DNA of 64,000 bases from Ottelia alismoides (GCA_037367405.1 JAZKJV010000090.1:310001-374000), one strand, 5' to 3'; positions 32,461-45,538 are shown, counted from the stretch's first letter. The notes: generated from the letters alone by a model not told the origin. Numbers and translations: made by a program.

Positions 32461-35400
32461 TGTGACGCCCCGCCCCGCGGGGAGGGTGTCAAACCTATCT
32501 CCCTAGGATCCAGATACTCAGCAATAGCCACATTCATACATCATGATTAACATTCGGAATGTAAAGCAGGAAAACTAAAAAATAAAATGTTCCATTGACA
32601 TTTACATATTCATGGTTCCCAAAAATTTTAGAAATTTACAATAGAGTCCACAAAATATATTTTCATGACTAACAACTTAAACGGTAGAAGCTACAAAAGC
32701 ATAACAACAACTAGTATATCTTTACAAGTGAAACTGTACCCTGGATCTTGTACAAACTGCGGAAGATCAAGTCACTGCTATTGATCAACAACCTGTAAAC
32801 CTGGATGGGTTTCCAAAGAAGTACGTATGAGCTAAAATGCTCAGTACAGCTAAAACAGGCTAACACTACACTAAGCAGAAAGTGTAAAAGAGAAAAGAGA
32901 GGGATGTTCATGTTCCATTATTATTATTGTAGTTGTTGCTCATTATTCCAGGCCACCGATAAGATTATTATTATAAGTTGCATGCAATTTGCTATCCGTA
33001 CTCTACAAATGCCATTATTTTTATTCATATTATGAGCTCCGAAATTATACACTTATCTACATGCATTGTGTGGGATAATCATATACGTCTATGTACATAA
33101 GTATACTATTCAAGAGATCTTGCCATCATTTAGTTATGGAGTTCAAACATTAATAACCAAACTCAACAGTCACAACATGTGCACTGGAGCAACTAACTCA
33201 AGCCAACAAACTCAAGCAACCAACCCCAACTCCAACTTCAACCCAATTTCCCCAGCTTACCCACCACAAGGGGAATACCCGGGAACGAGTACACCGCGGC
33301 CAAACGGGACCGCACCGGATACACCCTTGTGATGAAGTACGAGTCTTCGACGAGTGTCGTACTAGGGACGCGGACACACCGACTGTACCCATAGCACTAC
33401 GTTCAACCGACAGAGTCGCGGAACACACCGACAGACTCGCGGAACTAGAACTAACAATCCATCTAGGACTCACCGGGACCACGAGAGTTGCGCCCCACTC
33501 TCGGGTATTCTAACTCCTCTTATCGTAGATGCAAATAAATAATCATAAAGTGATTTCCAACATTAATTTCATTTAACTATATCTCGACAATTCATATTTC
33601 TTTCTCGTCATGACTCGAAAAATCTCTCCAAGGGGATAATTATTAGCACCAGCGACCTGTTAGGAATATAAATGTTTAGCATTAATATACAATATCATAA
33701 GGAGATCTCTTGGTGCTTTTACCATTGAAGACTCTCAAATTATAATCCATTCCTCAACCTTTGATCCAAGGTATACTTGTTACGTGAAAGGAGCCGTGAA
33801 TTTAGAACTGGGCTTATTATATATATATATGGTTCTATAGAATCTAGGTGTTACTCATGGTTGAGATTGGCGCATCCTCTTATGCGAACGTAGATGTTGT
33901 TCATGATTGATTTAAATTTTATTGGCATTCTAAGTGCATATAATGCTCAAAGTTGCAGAAGATACCCAATGGCTGAAGATATGTTATTACTATCTGACCT
34001 AAACAAAATTGAAGTTGATATATATGAAAATGTGATTCACGATGGTAAAGAACTATAATGCAAGTAACGGCACACTCTTATTAGATGTCAATAAATTATC
34101 CATAATTAACCACAGTTAATGCTTGAATTCAAATCTAGCAATAATTAGCCATTGCCTATATTATGGAGATCTATATTGTTTTAACACAATAGAATAGTCA
34201 TTTCATGATATAGTTACTGTGCAAGAAATATAGGACTTTAGGATACTCGTAATAGCAAAACGGCGTGGAGTAGATCATGCGTATTTAAGTAATTGCAACA
34301 AATGGTCTATGGGCATTTAAGTAAAAAGTACTTAAACGTACAAAGGAGAAATCAAACGCCATGTATTCCATTTTATGTTACACGATATATGACCTCTTTA
34401 TAGGAATATCATTATAGCAAGGATGGCCAAGATCAAATTCAAAATTAATCAAGTTAAAGAATAGTTAGAAGGATTTCTTTAACTCCTAATTCCTACCAAT
34501 TGGAAGAAAACCATCGTATTCAATTTAAAATATAAAATTAGTGCAACAACTCAATGGGATCCATACACATTATCCATAGAAGGAATAACATTATTGGGAA
34601 TTGATACTCTACCTGCTTTACTGTGAGGTATACACGAACATATGCTGATATGACCTTTACAATCCCATTAAACAAAATAATCTCACAACATGTTCATTTG
34701 ATTTAACAGTAAACATTCTAGTAGGATCAAGAAACCTATGAACCCAACCAAAACGTGATAGAACTTCGCTATATATATATATATTCTCATGGCAGAATCC
34801 TGAAGTGTTTGGTTTTTTCTTATATAATTCGTACATATAACCATAAATTAACCATTCCATCCTTTATTCTTCTTATCTTTAGGAATATGAACAACCATCT
34901 ATCTCTACACCAAGGGGGGAAACCCAATCCAGCAAGAGGGACACAAAGGTCCATGGGATACAAGCACAATGAGAAAGCCATAAACAAAGGGAAGGGGACC
35001 GTACCTATATGTTGTTTGTGCATCAACGTCATATGTCCATTCTAAGTAGTTCCACGCTTCATCATGATCACGAAAATCCTCTAAATCAAAATAATCCCTT
35101 GCTTAGATCTGACCCACAACAAAATCTTGAAATACAAGGAATGAGAGAGATGATCTTACATTTCTAGTGCTAGATCCGTGTAGAGGATGTCGAGGGAAAA
35201 CTTCCCCACAAAAATAATAGAGGACAACCAACTCCGCCAATGCTCCGTCGGAGTTCCAGCGATCTTGAGAGGTGGGGGATGGTAAGTGGTGGCTAGGGTT
35301 TGCAAGTGAGAGGAGAGAGCAGCCCATGTGTCCTTTTATATCTCAAAAATCATACTTGGGCGGATCTCTTAGATGGATCTTGCCCAATCCCGTATAACCA

Positions 35401-35627
35401 TTTCAGATTTGACCCATCCTCACTAAAATGATCATATTTCACTCATCCAATATCCGATTTACAAAATTTCAGATGCGTTGGAATCCTGACGACGATACGC
35501 ATCCAACAAGTCATAATATGCTACAATCAGATCGAAATTGGATTTTTCATAAATTTCTTATTGAACCACAACTATGTGATTATCATCAACTTGACCAAGT
35601 TGTGGGGCTAAAACCAGGGGTTTCACA
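32461..35627 (-). repeat. 3' LTR of the gag-only element (3,167 bp)
   Basis: On the minus strand it starts TGTGAAACCCC at 35627 and ends GGGGCGTCACA at 32461. It contains a (TA)n run near 33815. Small frames such as 33066-33332 and 34755-35045 recur in the other LTR simply because the LTRs are copies. Confidence 0.93.
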
Positions 35628-37171
35628 TCATAACAATCTTAAAACAAGTCTCGTCCTCGAGACTTCAGGAATCGGTATTGGTAGTATTCTCTGTCTATTC
35701 ATATCATATGTTGTATACATCCACGATATCATACCTAATATCCATTACATCATGTAAAGATATTATTGGGGTAGGACATGTGTCTATTACGATATGCGAA
35801 AGGCTTTCTACATACCTTAAAGTTATAACTTTTGAAAAGAAAAACAATCCTAATATGCATCTTTCTTAGCTCAAGGGCGATAACAATCTTAAAAGAACTC
35901 TTCATACTCCTAGAGATGCACTCGCATATGCAATCTACTTATCACATGAGTGATAATAATCTTAGTAGAACATTTGTTACCACTGCCAACGACAACTAAT
36001 TTTAAGAAATTACAGTTGACACATTCGACATCTTAAGAGAGTTCAAATTTCTTCAAAAGATGTACATGCATCTACATTCCACTTATCACGAGAGTGATAA
36101 CAATCTTAATAGGACCTTTGTTATCGTGGTCAACGGTAACAATCTTTAGGGATTACAGTTATCATCTTCGGTGATAACACTCTTAAAGTATCCTCCTTAT
36201 TACTCCTGAAAATGGATAAAATATCTAATTTCTACGCATCACAAGAGTGATAACCATCTTGATAGGACCTTTTATTACGGTCGGTGATAACAAATTAAAG
36301 AGGATCAAAATCATCAACCGATGATAAGAATATAAAAATTTAGAGTTATATCACCTTCAATGATAACAATCTTAAGAGAGTGCTTCATATTTTTTAAAAA
36401 GGTGCACCCGCATCTGCATTCCATTTATCATGAGAGTGATAACAATCTTAATAGGATATTTGTTATTGAGGTCAACGATAACAATCTTTAAGGATTGTGG
36501 TTATCACCTTTAGTGATAACACTCTTAAAGCATCCCCTTGTTACTCAGGAAGATGGATCCATATCCATGCTCTACTTATCACGAGAGTGATAATCATCTT
36601 GATAGGATCCTTTTTTATCGCAATCGGTGATAACAACTTTAAGTGGATTATAGTCATCCTTTAATGATAAGAATATCAAAAAAAAATATATCACCCTCAA
36701 TGAGTACAAGCAAAAGGAATGGTGTTATCGCAGCCAGCGATAACAATCTTAAAAAGAATCAAACCATATCTTTCAGTCCTTAAGCTTGTCTTACGAGTTA
36801 GCATGTTCTACTTGATACGAGTCTCAATATTACATAACTAAGATTTGATACTTATCAATCTTTTAACTCATTCGATTATAAAAAAAACTAAGACACTAGC
36901 ATTGTCACAACTATAACCATCAGAATCATATAATCCATATGTCATATATTCTTGTGGACATGATCTATATTATCAACAAATTCAAGAAGAACATAATTTA
37001 TGTTCATATAGATAAAACATTATCTAACATTTTTTTTTCATTTAGAATTACAAGAACATTGAATAGTCATAAGAGTCATTACATCAATCGCATGCCTTGA
37101 GTATTTTTTTTGTTCCTTTTCATCGACATGTGAATACTCTCATATAGTGCTCTAACAATAACATTATTGGC
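35628..37171 (-). other. Non-coding interior of the gag-only element
   Basis: Occupies the place where pol would follow gag. Near 35640-35665 a decayed chromovirus-style pre-LTR string is seen (minus strand GAGGACGAGACTTG). The middle is the hairpin array (35876-36760). No reading frame. Confidence 0.8.
35876..36760. repeat. Array of GTTATCAC/GTGATAAC hairpins followed by AATCTTAA
   Basis: About a dozen diverged units. Clear hairpins: 35939-35956 (7-bp arms, ATGA loop), 36083-36100 (7, GAGA), 36500-36520 (8, CTTTA), 36576-36593 (7, GAGA), 36724-36744 (8, AGCCA). The last has GTTATCGC paired with GCGATAAC, a compensated change in both arms. Most units continue with (C)AATCTTAA and an A/G-rich stretch. 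Confidence 0.85.
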
Positions 37172-38116
37172 TCACTGCGGGCATTCAACTTGACTATGAC
37201 CTCTTTGGCCACATGTATAGCATCGTCGAGGCCTGCTACTTCCTCTTGGTCCATTTGTAGTAGAACTTGTTGTAGTCTCGTGCATTGCTTCCAAAGGTAG
37301 GGAACCATTATAAGTTGTTGAAACAGGCATCACAATTTGTTGCCCACCCTGGTCATTTCCACGTAATTTTTCTCCGCTCAATTTCATATCGTGATGTAAG
37401 TCTTCCATGCGAGATATGACTTCTACCATCTCACGGATAGTGGATGGTCGACAAGAAGAGAGTCTATATTGAATATCAAGGCGAAGTCCACACCAAAACT
37501 TTAAGATCCGTTCATCTTCACACATTTCAAGCATGGGTGAATGACGTGCTAACTCACCAAATCTGATCTGATATTCTCTAGCTGACATCGATCCTTGTTG
37601 CAACTCATCCAATTCTTTTCTTTTTCTCCTAATCCAGAAATCAGGAAGAAATTGTTCTCTAAATGACTTCACAAAATTATCCCAAGTCAAAGAATGTCGG
37701 GATAAAGCGCTCCACCAATGCTTTGCATGACCGCTCAAGGAGTATTCAGCAAATGGCACCCAACAGTCTTTGGGTGCTTGGATAATCTTGAGAACTTTCT
37801 CAATCTTCTCTAACCAAGCATCAGCATCCTCAGGATCAGTATCTCCCACAAACTCTGGTACTTGACCCTTGCAATAGCTAGCAAATATTTTCTGATGCTT
37901 CTGAAAAATATCCTCATTAGATAGATGAGGAAGTGTAACTCTAGTAGTACCCACGCTTTGAAGGGTACGAACGGATTCTTCAAATCCATCAAGTCTTCGC
38001 TCTACGGTCTGTAGTCTCCTATCCATATTTTGGAGCATGTCCATCATCGTCGTCAATTGCCTAGCAATCTCGACATCAGACATCGACATGATTCTGCATG
38101 AATTAATTACACTCAT
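37172..38116 (-). CDS. gag: Gag protein of gag-only element, intact
   Basis: A 314-aa open frame with no stop. An N-terminal heptad-like segment (ARQLTTMMDMLQNMDRRL) suggests a coiled coil. The Retrotrans_gag core spans about residues 95-205 (DAWLEKIEKVL.., WWSALSR, TWDNFVKSFREQFLP, REYQIRFGEL). A CX2CX4HX4C zinc knuckle (CYTCGQRGHSQVEC) sits near residues 297-311. It stops right after the knuckle, where an autonomous element would go on into protease. Expected role: capsid assembly and RNA packaging in the cytoplasm, with RT and integrase from another element. The start used here is the most upstream Met; Met-10 and Met-12 are alternatives. Confidence 0.9.
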   Translation of the reverse strand: MSVINSCRIMSMSDVEIARQLTTMMDMLQNMDRRLQTVERRLDGFEESVRTLQSVGTTRVTLPHLSNEDIFQKHQKIFASYCKGQVPEFVGDTDPEDADAWLEKIEKVLKIIQAPKDCWVPFAEYSLSGHAKHWWSALSRHSLTWDNFVKSFREQFLPDFWIRRKRKELDELQQGSMSAREYQIRFGELARHSPMLEMCEDERILKFWCGLRLDIQYRLSSCRPSTIREMVEVISRMEDLHHDMKLSGEKLRGNDQGGQQIVMPVSTTYNGSLPLEAMHETTTSSTTNGPRGSSRPRRCYTCGQRGHSQVECPQ

Positions 38117-38273
38117 CAGCCTCTAAATATCTAAGTCTTCATATATTAGGACTCTTATATGGGAACCATTCCTGTTGGACTAAACATCATAGTCAGAGGA
38201 CCCTGATGTATTCCATACATTCCGAATACCGTTAATAATCAGAAGTATAAATGTTGGCTAATGGAGTATCCTT

Positions 38274-38285
38274 GCTCTGATACCA
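38274..38285 (-). other. PBS of the gag-only element (initiator Met-tRNA)
   Basis: Minus strand TGGTATCAGAGC, two bases after the LTR end at 38288; fixes the orientation. Confidence 0.92.
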
Positions 38286-38287
38286 TC

Positions 38288-41200
38288 TGTGACGCCCCGC
38301 CCCGCGGGGAGGGTGTCAAATCTATCTCCCTAGGATCCAGATACTCAGCAATAGCCACATTCATACATCATGATTAACATTCGGAATGTAAAGCAGGAAA
38401 ACTAAAAAATAAAATGTTCCATTGACATTTACATATTCATGGTTCCCAAAAATTTTAGAAATTTACAATAGAGTCCACAAAATATATTTTCATGACTAAC
38501 AACTTAAACGGTAGAAGCTACAAAAGCATAACAACAACTAGTATATCTTTACAAGTGAAACTGTACCCTGGATCTTGTACAAACTGCGGAAGATCAAGTC
38601 ACTGCTATTGATCAACAACCTGTAAACCTGGATGGGTTTCCAAAGAAGTACGTATGAGCTAAAATGCTCAGTACAGCTAAAACAGGCTAACACTACACTA
38701 AGCAGAAAGTGTAAAAGAGAAAAGAGAGGGATGTTCATGTTCCATTATTATTATTGTAGTTGTTGCTCATTATTCCAGGCCACCGATAAGATTATTATTA
38801 TAAGTTGCATGCAATTTGCTATCCGTACTCTACAAATGCCATTATTTTTATTCATATTATGAGCTCCGAAATTATACACTTATCTACATGCATTGTGTGG
38901 GATAATCATATACGTCTATGTACATAAGTATACTATTCAAGAGATCTTGCCATCATTTAGTTATGGAGTTCAAACATTAATAACCAAACTCAACAGTCAC
39001 AACATGTGCACTGGAGCAACTAACTCAAGCCAACAAACTCAAGCAACCAACCCCAACTCCAACTTCAACCCAATTTCCCCAGCTTACCCACCACAAGGGG
39101 AATACCCGGGAACGAGTACACCGCGGCCAAACGGGACCGCACCGGATACACCCTTGTGATGAAGTACGAGTCTTCGACGAGTGTCGTACTAGGGACGCGG
39201 ACACACCGACTGTACCCATAGCACTACGTTCAACCGACAGAGTCGCGGAACACACCGACAGACTCGCGGAACTAGAACTAACAATCCATCTAGGACTCAC
39301 CGGGACCACGAGAGTTGCGCCCCACTCTCGGGTATTCTAGCTCCTCTTATCGTAGATGCAAATAAATAATCATAAAGTGATTTCCAACATTAATTTCATT
39401 TAACTATATCTCGACAATTCATATTTCTTTCTCGTCATGACTCGAAAAATCTCTCCAAGGGGATAATTATTAGCACCAGCGACCTGTTAGGAATATAAAT
39501 GTTTAGCATTAATATACAATATCATAAGGAGATCTCTTGGTGCTTTTACCATTGAAGACTCTCAAATTATAATCCATTCCTCAACCTTTGATCCAAGGTA
39601 TACTTGTTACGTGAAAGGAGCCGTGAATTTAGAACTGGGCTTATTATATATATATATATATATGGTTCTATAGAATCTAGGTGTTACTCATGGTTGAGAT
39701 TGGCGCATCCTCTTATGCGAACGTAGATGTTGTTCATGATTGATTTAAATTTTATTGGCATTCTAAGTGCATATAATGCTCAAAGTTGCAGAAGATACCC
39801 AATGGCTGAAGATATGTTATTACTATCTGACCTAAACAAAATTGAAGTTGATATATATGAAAATGTGATTCACGATGGTAAAGAACTATAATGCAAGTAA
39901 CGGCACACTCTTATTAGATGTCAATAAATTATCCATAATTAACCACAGTTAATGCTTGAATTCAAATCTAGCAATAATTAGCCATTGCCTATATTATGGA
40001 GATCTATATTGTTTTAACACAATAGAATAGTCATTTCATGATATAGTTACTGTGCAAGAAATATAGGACTTTAGGATACTCGTAATAGCAAAACGGCGTG
40101 GAGTAGATCATGCGTATTTAAGTAATTGCAACAAATGGTCTATGGGCATTTAAGTAAAAAGTACTTAAACGTACAAAGGAGAAATCAAACGCCATGTATT
40201 CCATTTTATGTTACACGATATATGACCTCTTTATAGGAATATCATTATAGCAAGGATGGCCAAGATCAAATTCAAAATTAATCAAGTTAAAGAATAGTTA
40301 GAAGGATTTCTTTAACTCCTAATTCCTACCAATTGGAAGAAAACCATCGTATTCAATTTAAAATATAAAATTAGTGCAACAACTCAATGGGATCCATACA
40401 CATTATCCATAGAAGGAATAACATTATTGGGAATTGATACTCTACCTGCTTTACTGTGAGGTATACACGAACATATGCTGATATGACCTTTACAATCCCA
40501 TTAAACAAAATAATCTCACAACATGTTCATTTGATTTAACAGTAAACATTCTAGTAGGATCAAGAAACCTATGAACCCAACCAAAACGTGATAGAACTTC
40601 GCTATATATATATATATTCTCATGGCAGAATCCTGAAGTGTTTGGTTTTTTCTTATATAATTCGTACATATAACCATAAATTAACCATTCCATCCTTTAT
40701 TCTTCTTATCTTTAGGAATATGAACAACCATCTATCTCTACACCAAGGGGGGAAACCCAATCCAGCAAGAGGGACACAAAGGTCCATGGGATACAAGCAC
40801 AATGAGAAAGCCATAAACAAAGGGAAGGGGACCGTACCTATATGTTGTTTGTGCATCAACGTCATATGTCCATTCTAAGTAGTTCCACGCTTCATCATGA
40901 TCACGAAAATCCTCTAAATCAAAATAATCCCTTACTTAGATCTGACCCACAACAAAATCTTGAAATACAAGGAACGAGAGAGATGATCTTACATTTCTAG
41001 TGCTAGATCCGTGTAGAGGATGTCGAGGGAAAACTTCCCCACAAAAATAATAGAGGACAACCAACTCCGCCAATGCTCCGTCGGAGTTCCAGCGATCTTG
41101 AGAGGTGGGGGATGGTAAGTGGTGGCTAGGGTTTGCAAGTGAGAGGAGAGAGCAGCCCATGTGTCCTTTTATATCTCAAAAATCATACTTGGGCGGATCT

Positions 41201-41460
41201 CTTAGATGGATCTTGCCCAATCCCGTATAACCATTTCAGATTTGACCCATCCTCACTAAAATGATCATATTTCACTCATCCAATATCCGATTTACAAAAT
41301 TTCAGATGCGTTGGAATCCTGACGACGATACGCATCCAACAAGTCATAATATGCTACAATCAGATCGAAATTGGATTTTTCATAAATTTCTTATTGAACC
41401 ACAACTATGTGATTATCATCAACTTGACCAAGTTGTGGGGCTAAAACCAGGGGTTTCACA
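38288..41460 (-). repeat. 5' LTR of the gag-only element (3,173 bp)
   Basis: Near-identical to 32461-35627; the 6-bp length difference is three extra TA units near 39650. Confidence 0.93.
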
Positions 41461-42189
41461 CCAGAGCATCGCGTGCTCATCCCCAATCTCATCGTCCACC
41501 CAGGTAGCCATGTTAGTCTTTTCTTTTCGCTAATTTTAGATTGTCCCCAAATCGCTCTGCCGTCGCATTTCGAGCTCCTCCGTCCCCACCTTCGCCGGAG
41601 CTCGCCCATCTCGACCCTCTGATCACCTTCACCCCGCCTAACCGGGTCGAGGCAGTTTGCCCTCGACCCGCGAGCCTTCCGGTTTGCTTTGCAGGTACAT
41701 CCAAGCCCATCTGAGGGCTTGGACCATTCGGTCCAGGAGCTCTACCTCCGCCGACCTCGCCGGAGCCCTCCGGGGCTCGGTTGGATCATCAGAACCCACC
41801 ATCAACTGCGGAGAATCATTGCGGAGCTTCTCCGATCTTCTGTAGCAGCAGGGGAGGATCCCAGCGCACGCACGAGGCCGGAAAAACTCGTCGGCCAACT
41901 GTTCTTCCAGCATCTTCCCCGACCGTCCGATCGTCCTCGACCTCCAGTTTGCATCTCGACCGTCCACTTGAGGAGACCCGGCCACCGTCAGATCTTGGAG
42001 AGGCGATCTGGACCGTCCGTTGCACGAGGTTTAGCCACCGAGAGCCTCACCCGTTCGATCCCCCACGTGGCGTACCCTCGACCGTTCGATCGCTGCGAGG
42101 ACCCCAGCCTTGGAGCACCCGCCGTTCTTCACCGTCCGATGCACCACGTGGCGTCCATCCTGCGGCCCGCATTAATAAAGGATAAATTA

Positions 42190-42640
42190 CCCTTAGGCCC
42201 CCTCGTTTACTTTATTTAGTATTTAGTCCTGTAAATATTTTAGGTAGTTGTTTAGTTTTTGGGATATTTGCATAGAGGACACTGCTCTTTATTTAGTTTG
42301 CATTTTAGCCCCTGTGTGTTATGTAGCACATGCTTCGACACGTGATTGTTTGGGTTATTTGCATTATATGCCCCTGTAGTTCTGGATGTTACTTAAGGAA
42401 TGGATAGTTTTGGAATATTGCTTTTATACCCCTGTGCGTGAATTTATTGTGCATGTGCGTATATTGTTGGGTATTTTGCAGACAAGTCCCTGGGCTTTTG
42501 GTACCTGTTACCAAATAGCCCTCGGAACTTGTTTTCCTTACATTTGGGTCCCTGAGTGCCCCAGGCACGCGTGACGCGCGTGACTTCCTGGGTATTTTGC
42601 ACCAGACCCCTCAGAACTTCGGGTATTTGCACTTAGGTCC
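42190..42640 (+). repeat. Degenerate 'TTTGCATT..CCCCTGTG' phrase array in P LTR
   Basis: Eight or nine diverged copies at roughly 45-65-bp spacing, e.g. near 42215, 42268, 42300, 42360, 42417, 42475, 42540, 42595 and 42627. The same succession appears at 57120-57560 (R) and, inverted, at 24480-25040 (M). Confidence 0.75.
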
Positions 42641-43588
42641 ATGTGCACAATACCTTCTTCCCATTTTTGAATAAAATAGCAAATCATCTCCAAATCCAAT
42701 GAAAATTGGACACATGGCTCCTGCCATAGTTTAAATTTTCTGGAATTTTTGGGGACAATTTTGTTTTGTTTTGATATTTTTAAAAAAATCAAAAACATCA
42801 ATTTTTGTTACTGTCTAAGTTTAAAAATCAGAAAAAAAATATTACAATTCGTCTAAAATTCACAAAAAAATTACTTACCGTTTGTTTATGCTTGCTTGAT
42901 TTTCTAGCCAATTTTGGCTATTTTTCATTACTTGAAACACCTAAAAATTGAAAAACACTCAAAATTTTATAAAAATTATAGTAAATAAATTAAAAATTCA
43001 AAAATAATAATCTAGGTGCCTTAATTTTCCTTGTTTTATTCTCTTTACAGGAAAATTACCTCCCAGCTAATTTGGGGTTTCTAGATATTTTATCTAGGTC
43101 CTTTTAGCTCGGCTGGACAGTACCTACAGTTTCAGTCCTTGTTTTATTTTTAGAAAATTAAATAAACATCAGAAAAATCCCAAAAATTCACTAAAAACAG
43201 TAAAAATTATAAAACACATAAAAATATTTTTTCTGGAATTTTTGCTTGAGTTTGGATACATTAAATAAATTGTTGAAGTGTGTTGTTTCCTTGTTTTCCT
43301 TATTTTCCTAATTAGTTAAAAATCCAAAAAAACATAAAAAGATTTAAAAACCACCAAAAACACCTTTTCTTCTCTTCGTGACTACTTCATAGGCCGCAAG
43401 GCCAATTCGTGCTCCTTGTGTTTGACCCTGGTCGCTATACCAGGTTAAATTAATAGCAAGACTGCTATTGAGTTTGATTTGATTTTATCTTTGATTGGTG
43501 GTCTATTTTTCTTGATCGAGACGTCCTGATCGTGTGGGTCGCAACGACCGTTTAACACCTTATACCCTAGTGGCCGGGACGCTCATCA

Positions 43589-44065
43589 TGAAGCTCCACA
43601 ATTACATACCTCTAAACATCGGTTATAAGCTTTATTGTGGGTGAAATCTATATGAGAATATTCTCTGTGATCCTCTTTCATCATCGGAGTCTTACGGCAG
43701 TATATAAGTACAATTTTAGGAGCACCTGAGCTATATATGCAGTTCCAGGTATCCAGACTCCTAGATCGATCATTCCTTCACCTCCAAGCTCGAGAACAAG
43801 CTTATTCAATGCAGATTTGTCATACGAAGCTTTTAAAATCAATATGATGATGATCCATTCAGACACGAATGAGATATGGTTGATCGAAGCTCATCATGCA
43901 TGAATAAAGACAATAAATCATGAATTAATCATTGACTTTGGCGTTATTATACTCTAACATCGAGGTAATCCATATTAAAATTCTTTGCACATCTATAATT
44001 GATTTTTCTATGATTATAGTTGCTTTGTATTTGACATATACTATGGTAAATTCACTTATCCACTT
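43589..44065. other. Unassigned sequence right of P
   Basis: No repeat family recognised. A 61-codon minus-strand frame (43866-43681) contains ALNKLVLELGGEG; I do not recognise it. The last 28 bp (44038-44065) recur at 50250-50277. Confidence 0.4.
44038..44065 (+). repeat. Left 28-bp direct repeat around the chromovirus block
   Basis: Begins ATACTATGG; identical to 50250-50277. Far longer than an LTR-element TSD. Confidence 0.85.
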
Positions 44066-45538
44066 CAATCTGTCACGACCCTGATTCCCGGACGGTCAGA
44101 TCCTCCCATATCCGGATCGAGTTACTCAGCAATAATTTATTGATCAATCACAACTAACATTCAGAAACAGACTGCAAATACAAATACTCAGAAGAAAGTA
44201 TTTCAACATTTTTCCATTCACAAAATAAAGTTAATATGATACACTGTCCCACTATAACCATTTACATGTACATCAGCTTGAAAGGAAAATATATAAAAGA
44301 TTACCAACTACCTTAAAAAGTAAAGCTACTGTGGCTGGCTGGATGTCTAGTATGTAAGCTGGATGAATTTTTAAAGTCCTTACGATGGCTCACCGACACC
44401 TGTTGGATTTTCCATAAATCATAAGATAAAAATTAGCGAATGCTAAGTAACGAAGAAGACGAAAGCAAACAAATTGTGTAATTTTGCAAAACTTGTTATC
44501 ACAAAAGATTTCATTCCTTCTTGTTAATTTAAGTCCTATTCCTTTCTATTTCACATCAGGGATTAGTCCAGGGGAACCCAACCCTTCTTGGACTCCGAAG
44601 CTGTGGATACTTCGAGATTGGAGATTGTGTTGATCTTGGTAAGCTTATGTCACCGCACGTCGCCTCAACCAATCCTCCAATACTACCCTGACAATTTCTT
44701 TTTCTTTTATTAACTAGGGTCTCAACCCTCAGCCTGGAAAACAAATCAGAACACCGTCTTCGAGGACTCGGTTGCTTAAAACCTCAGGCTAACATTTAAT
44801 CATATAACCTAGCGGCTTTAAATACATAGTATCGTGACCCAGCCGCTGTTGAACCACCCGTGCCTCCACATGGCACGACCACATCTTCCGTCATTCAACC
44901 CGAAGATATTGGCTCCCGATAACACGCGTTGCAAATAATTCATTTCGTGCGCACTTATCATAACAGGGCAATTGTGTACCACCTAGGTAGGGAAACGCCA
45001 GTACGGGTTCCTTTCGACAAACCTACAGGTTGCATGCCCGACATGTAGTTCTACTCCCAGTCATCCTTAACGTGACACACGATCCTTTTCAATATCCAAC
45101 TTAAACCACATCAATTCCCATGATGTAATTCTTTCGTTAAGTCTTCTATTTGCATAATCAGTAATAATTAGTATAGACCTACATATATTTTATTCATATG
45201 CGTATATATACACGTGTTTATGCCTATTTTAACTTCCAAACCCTAACTTTCGAAACTACCGCATCAATTAGATGCTTAAATCTTTTTTTAGTGGAAATCA
45301 CAAAGCAACTCTTCAGACTTTTCAAAATAGCCAAAAATTAGGTTTCTTCATTGCAAAGAACATAATATCAAGAAATTTAATAATCTCGTATGAAAATTCA
45401 ACAGCAAAAGGAAGGATTTCGTTACCTAATCGAGCTCTCTCGTGTATGCAAGGCTTTATCGTGTGTCGTTTTTAGAAAGGCTATTTTAAGGCTCCTGAAA
45501 AGATCGAATTTCATTTTCGTATAAAAAACGCTAAGAAC

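Larger units (their letters stand above)
32461..41460 (-). mobile_element. Gag-only LTR retrotransposon (TR-GAG-like), 9,000 bp, recent
   Basis: LTRs 32461-35627 and 38288-41460 begin TGTGA and end TTTCACA on the plus strand, with TSD CCAGA at 32456-32460 and 41461-41465. The Met-tRNA PBS beside the right LTR orients it on the minus strand. The 2,660-bp interior holds one gag gene and a hairpin-repeat tract but no protease, RT or integrase. By eye the LTRs differ at about four bases plus three TA units. This matches the TR-GAG type of plant non-autonomous elements; gag wording suggests a chromovirus-related gypsy ancestor. Confidence 0.93.
27067..43588 (+). mobile_element. Athila-lineage element P, right part, with 3' LTR
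   Basis: It starts where M's LTR ends inside the RT gene. It runs through RNase H and integrase, a long 3' untranslated region, the PPT (31018) and the 3' LTR (31030), ending TCATCA at 43588. The LTR is split by a 9-kb element. The 5' half of P is not in this window. Predicted TSD half TGAAG at 43589-43593. Confidence 0.9.
31030..43588 (+). repeat. P 3' LTR, split by a 9-kb insertion
   Basis: LTR parts 31030-32460 and 41466-43588 (about 3,554 bp without the insert and its duplicated 5 bp). The first part carries the G-box/W-box cluster and TATA. The second has conserved CCACGTGG sites near 42065 and 42140 and the 'TTTGCATT..CCCCTGTG' array. Confidence 0.92.

Noticed and set aside
35876..36760. 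CRISPR-like array
   Set aside because: Plant nuclear context, units diverged and imperfectly spaced, no regular unique spacers. The pattern is hairpins plus a PPT-like string.
37120..37308. Second small frame after the gag of the gag-only element as a protease start
   Set aside because: It overlaps the gag end in another frame and lacks a DTG/DSG motif.
43681..43866. 61-codon frame with LVLELGGEG as a host gene exon
   Set aside because: Single short frame, no splice structure or recognised homolog. Kept only as unassigned sequence.
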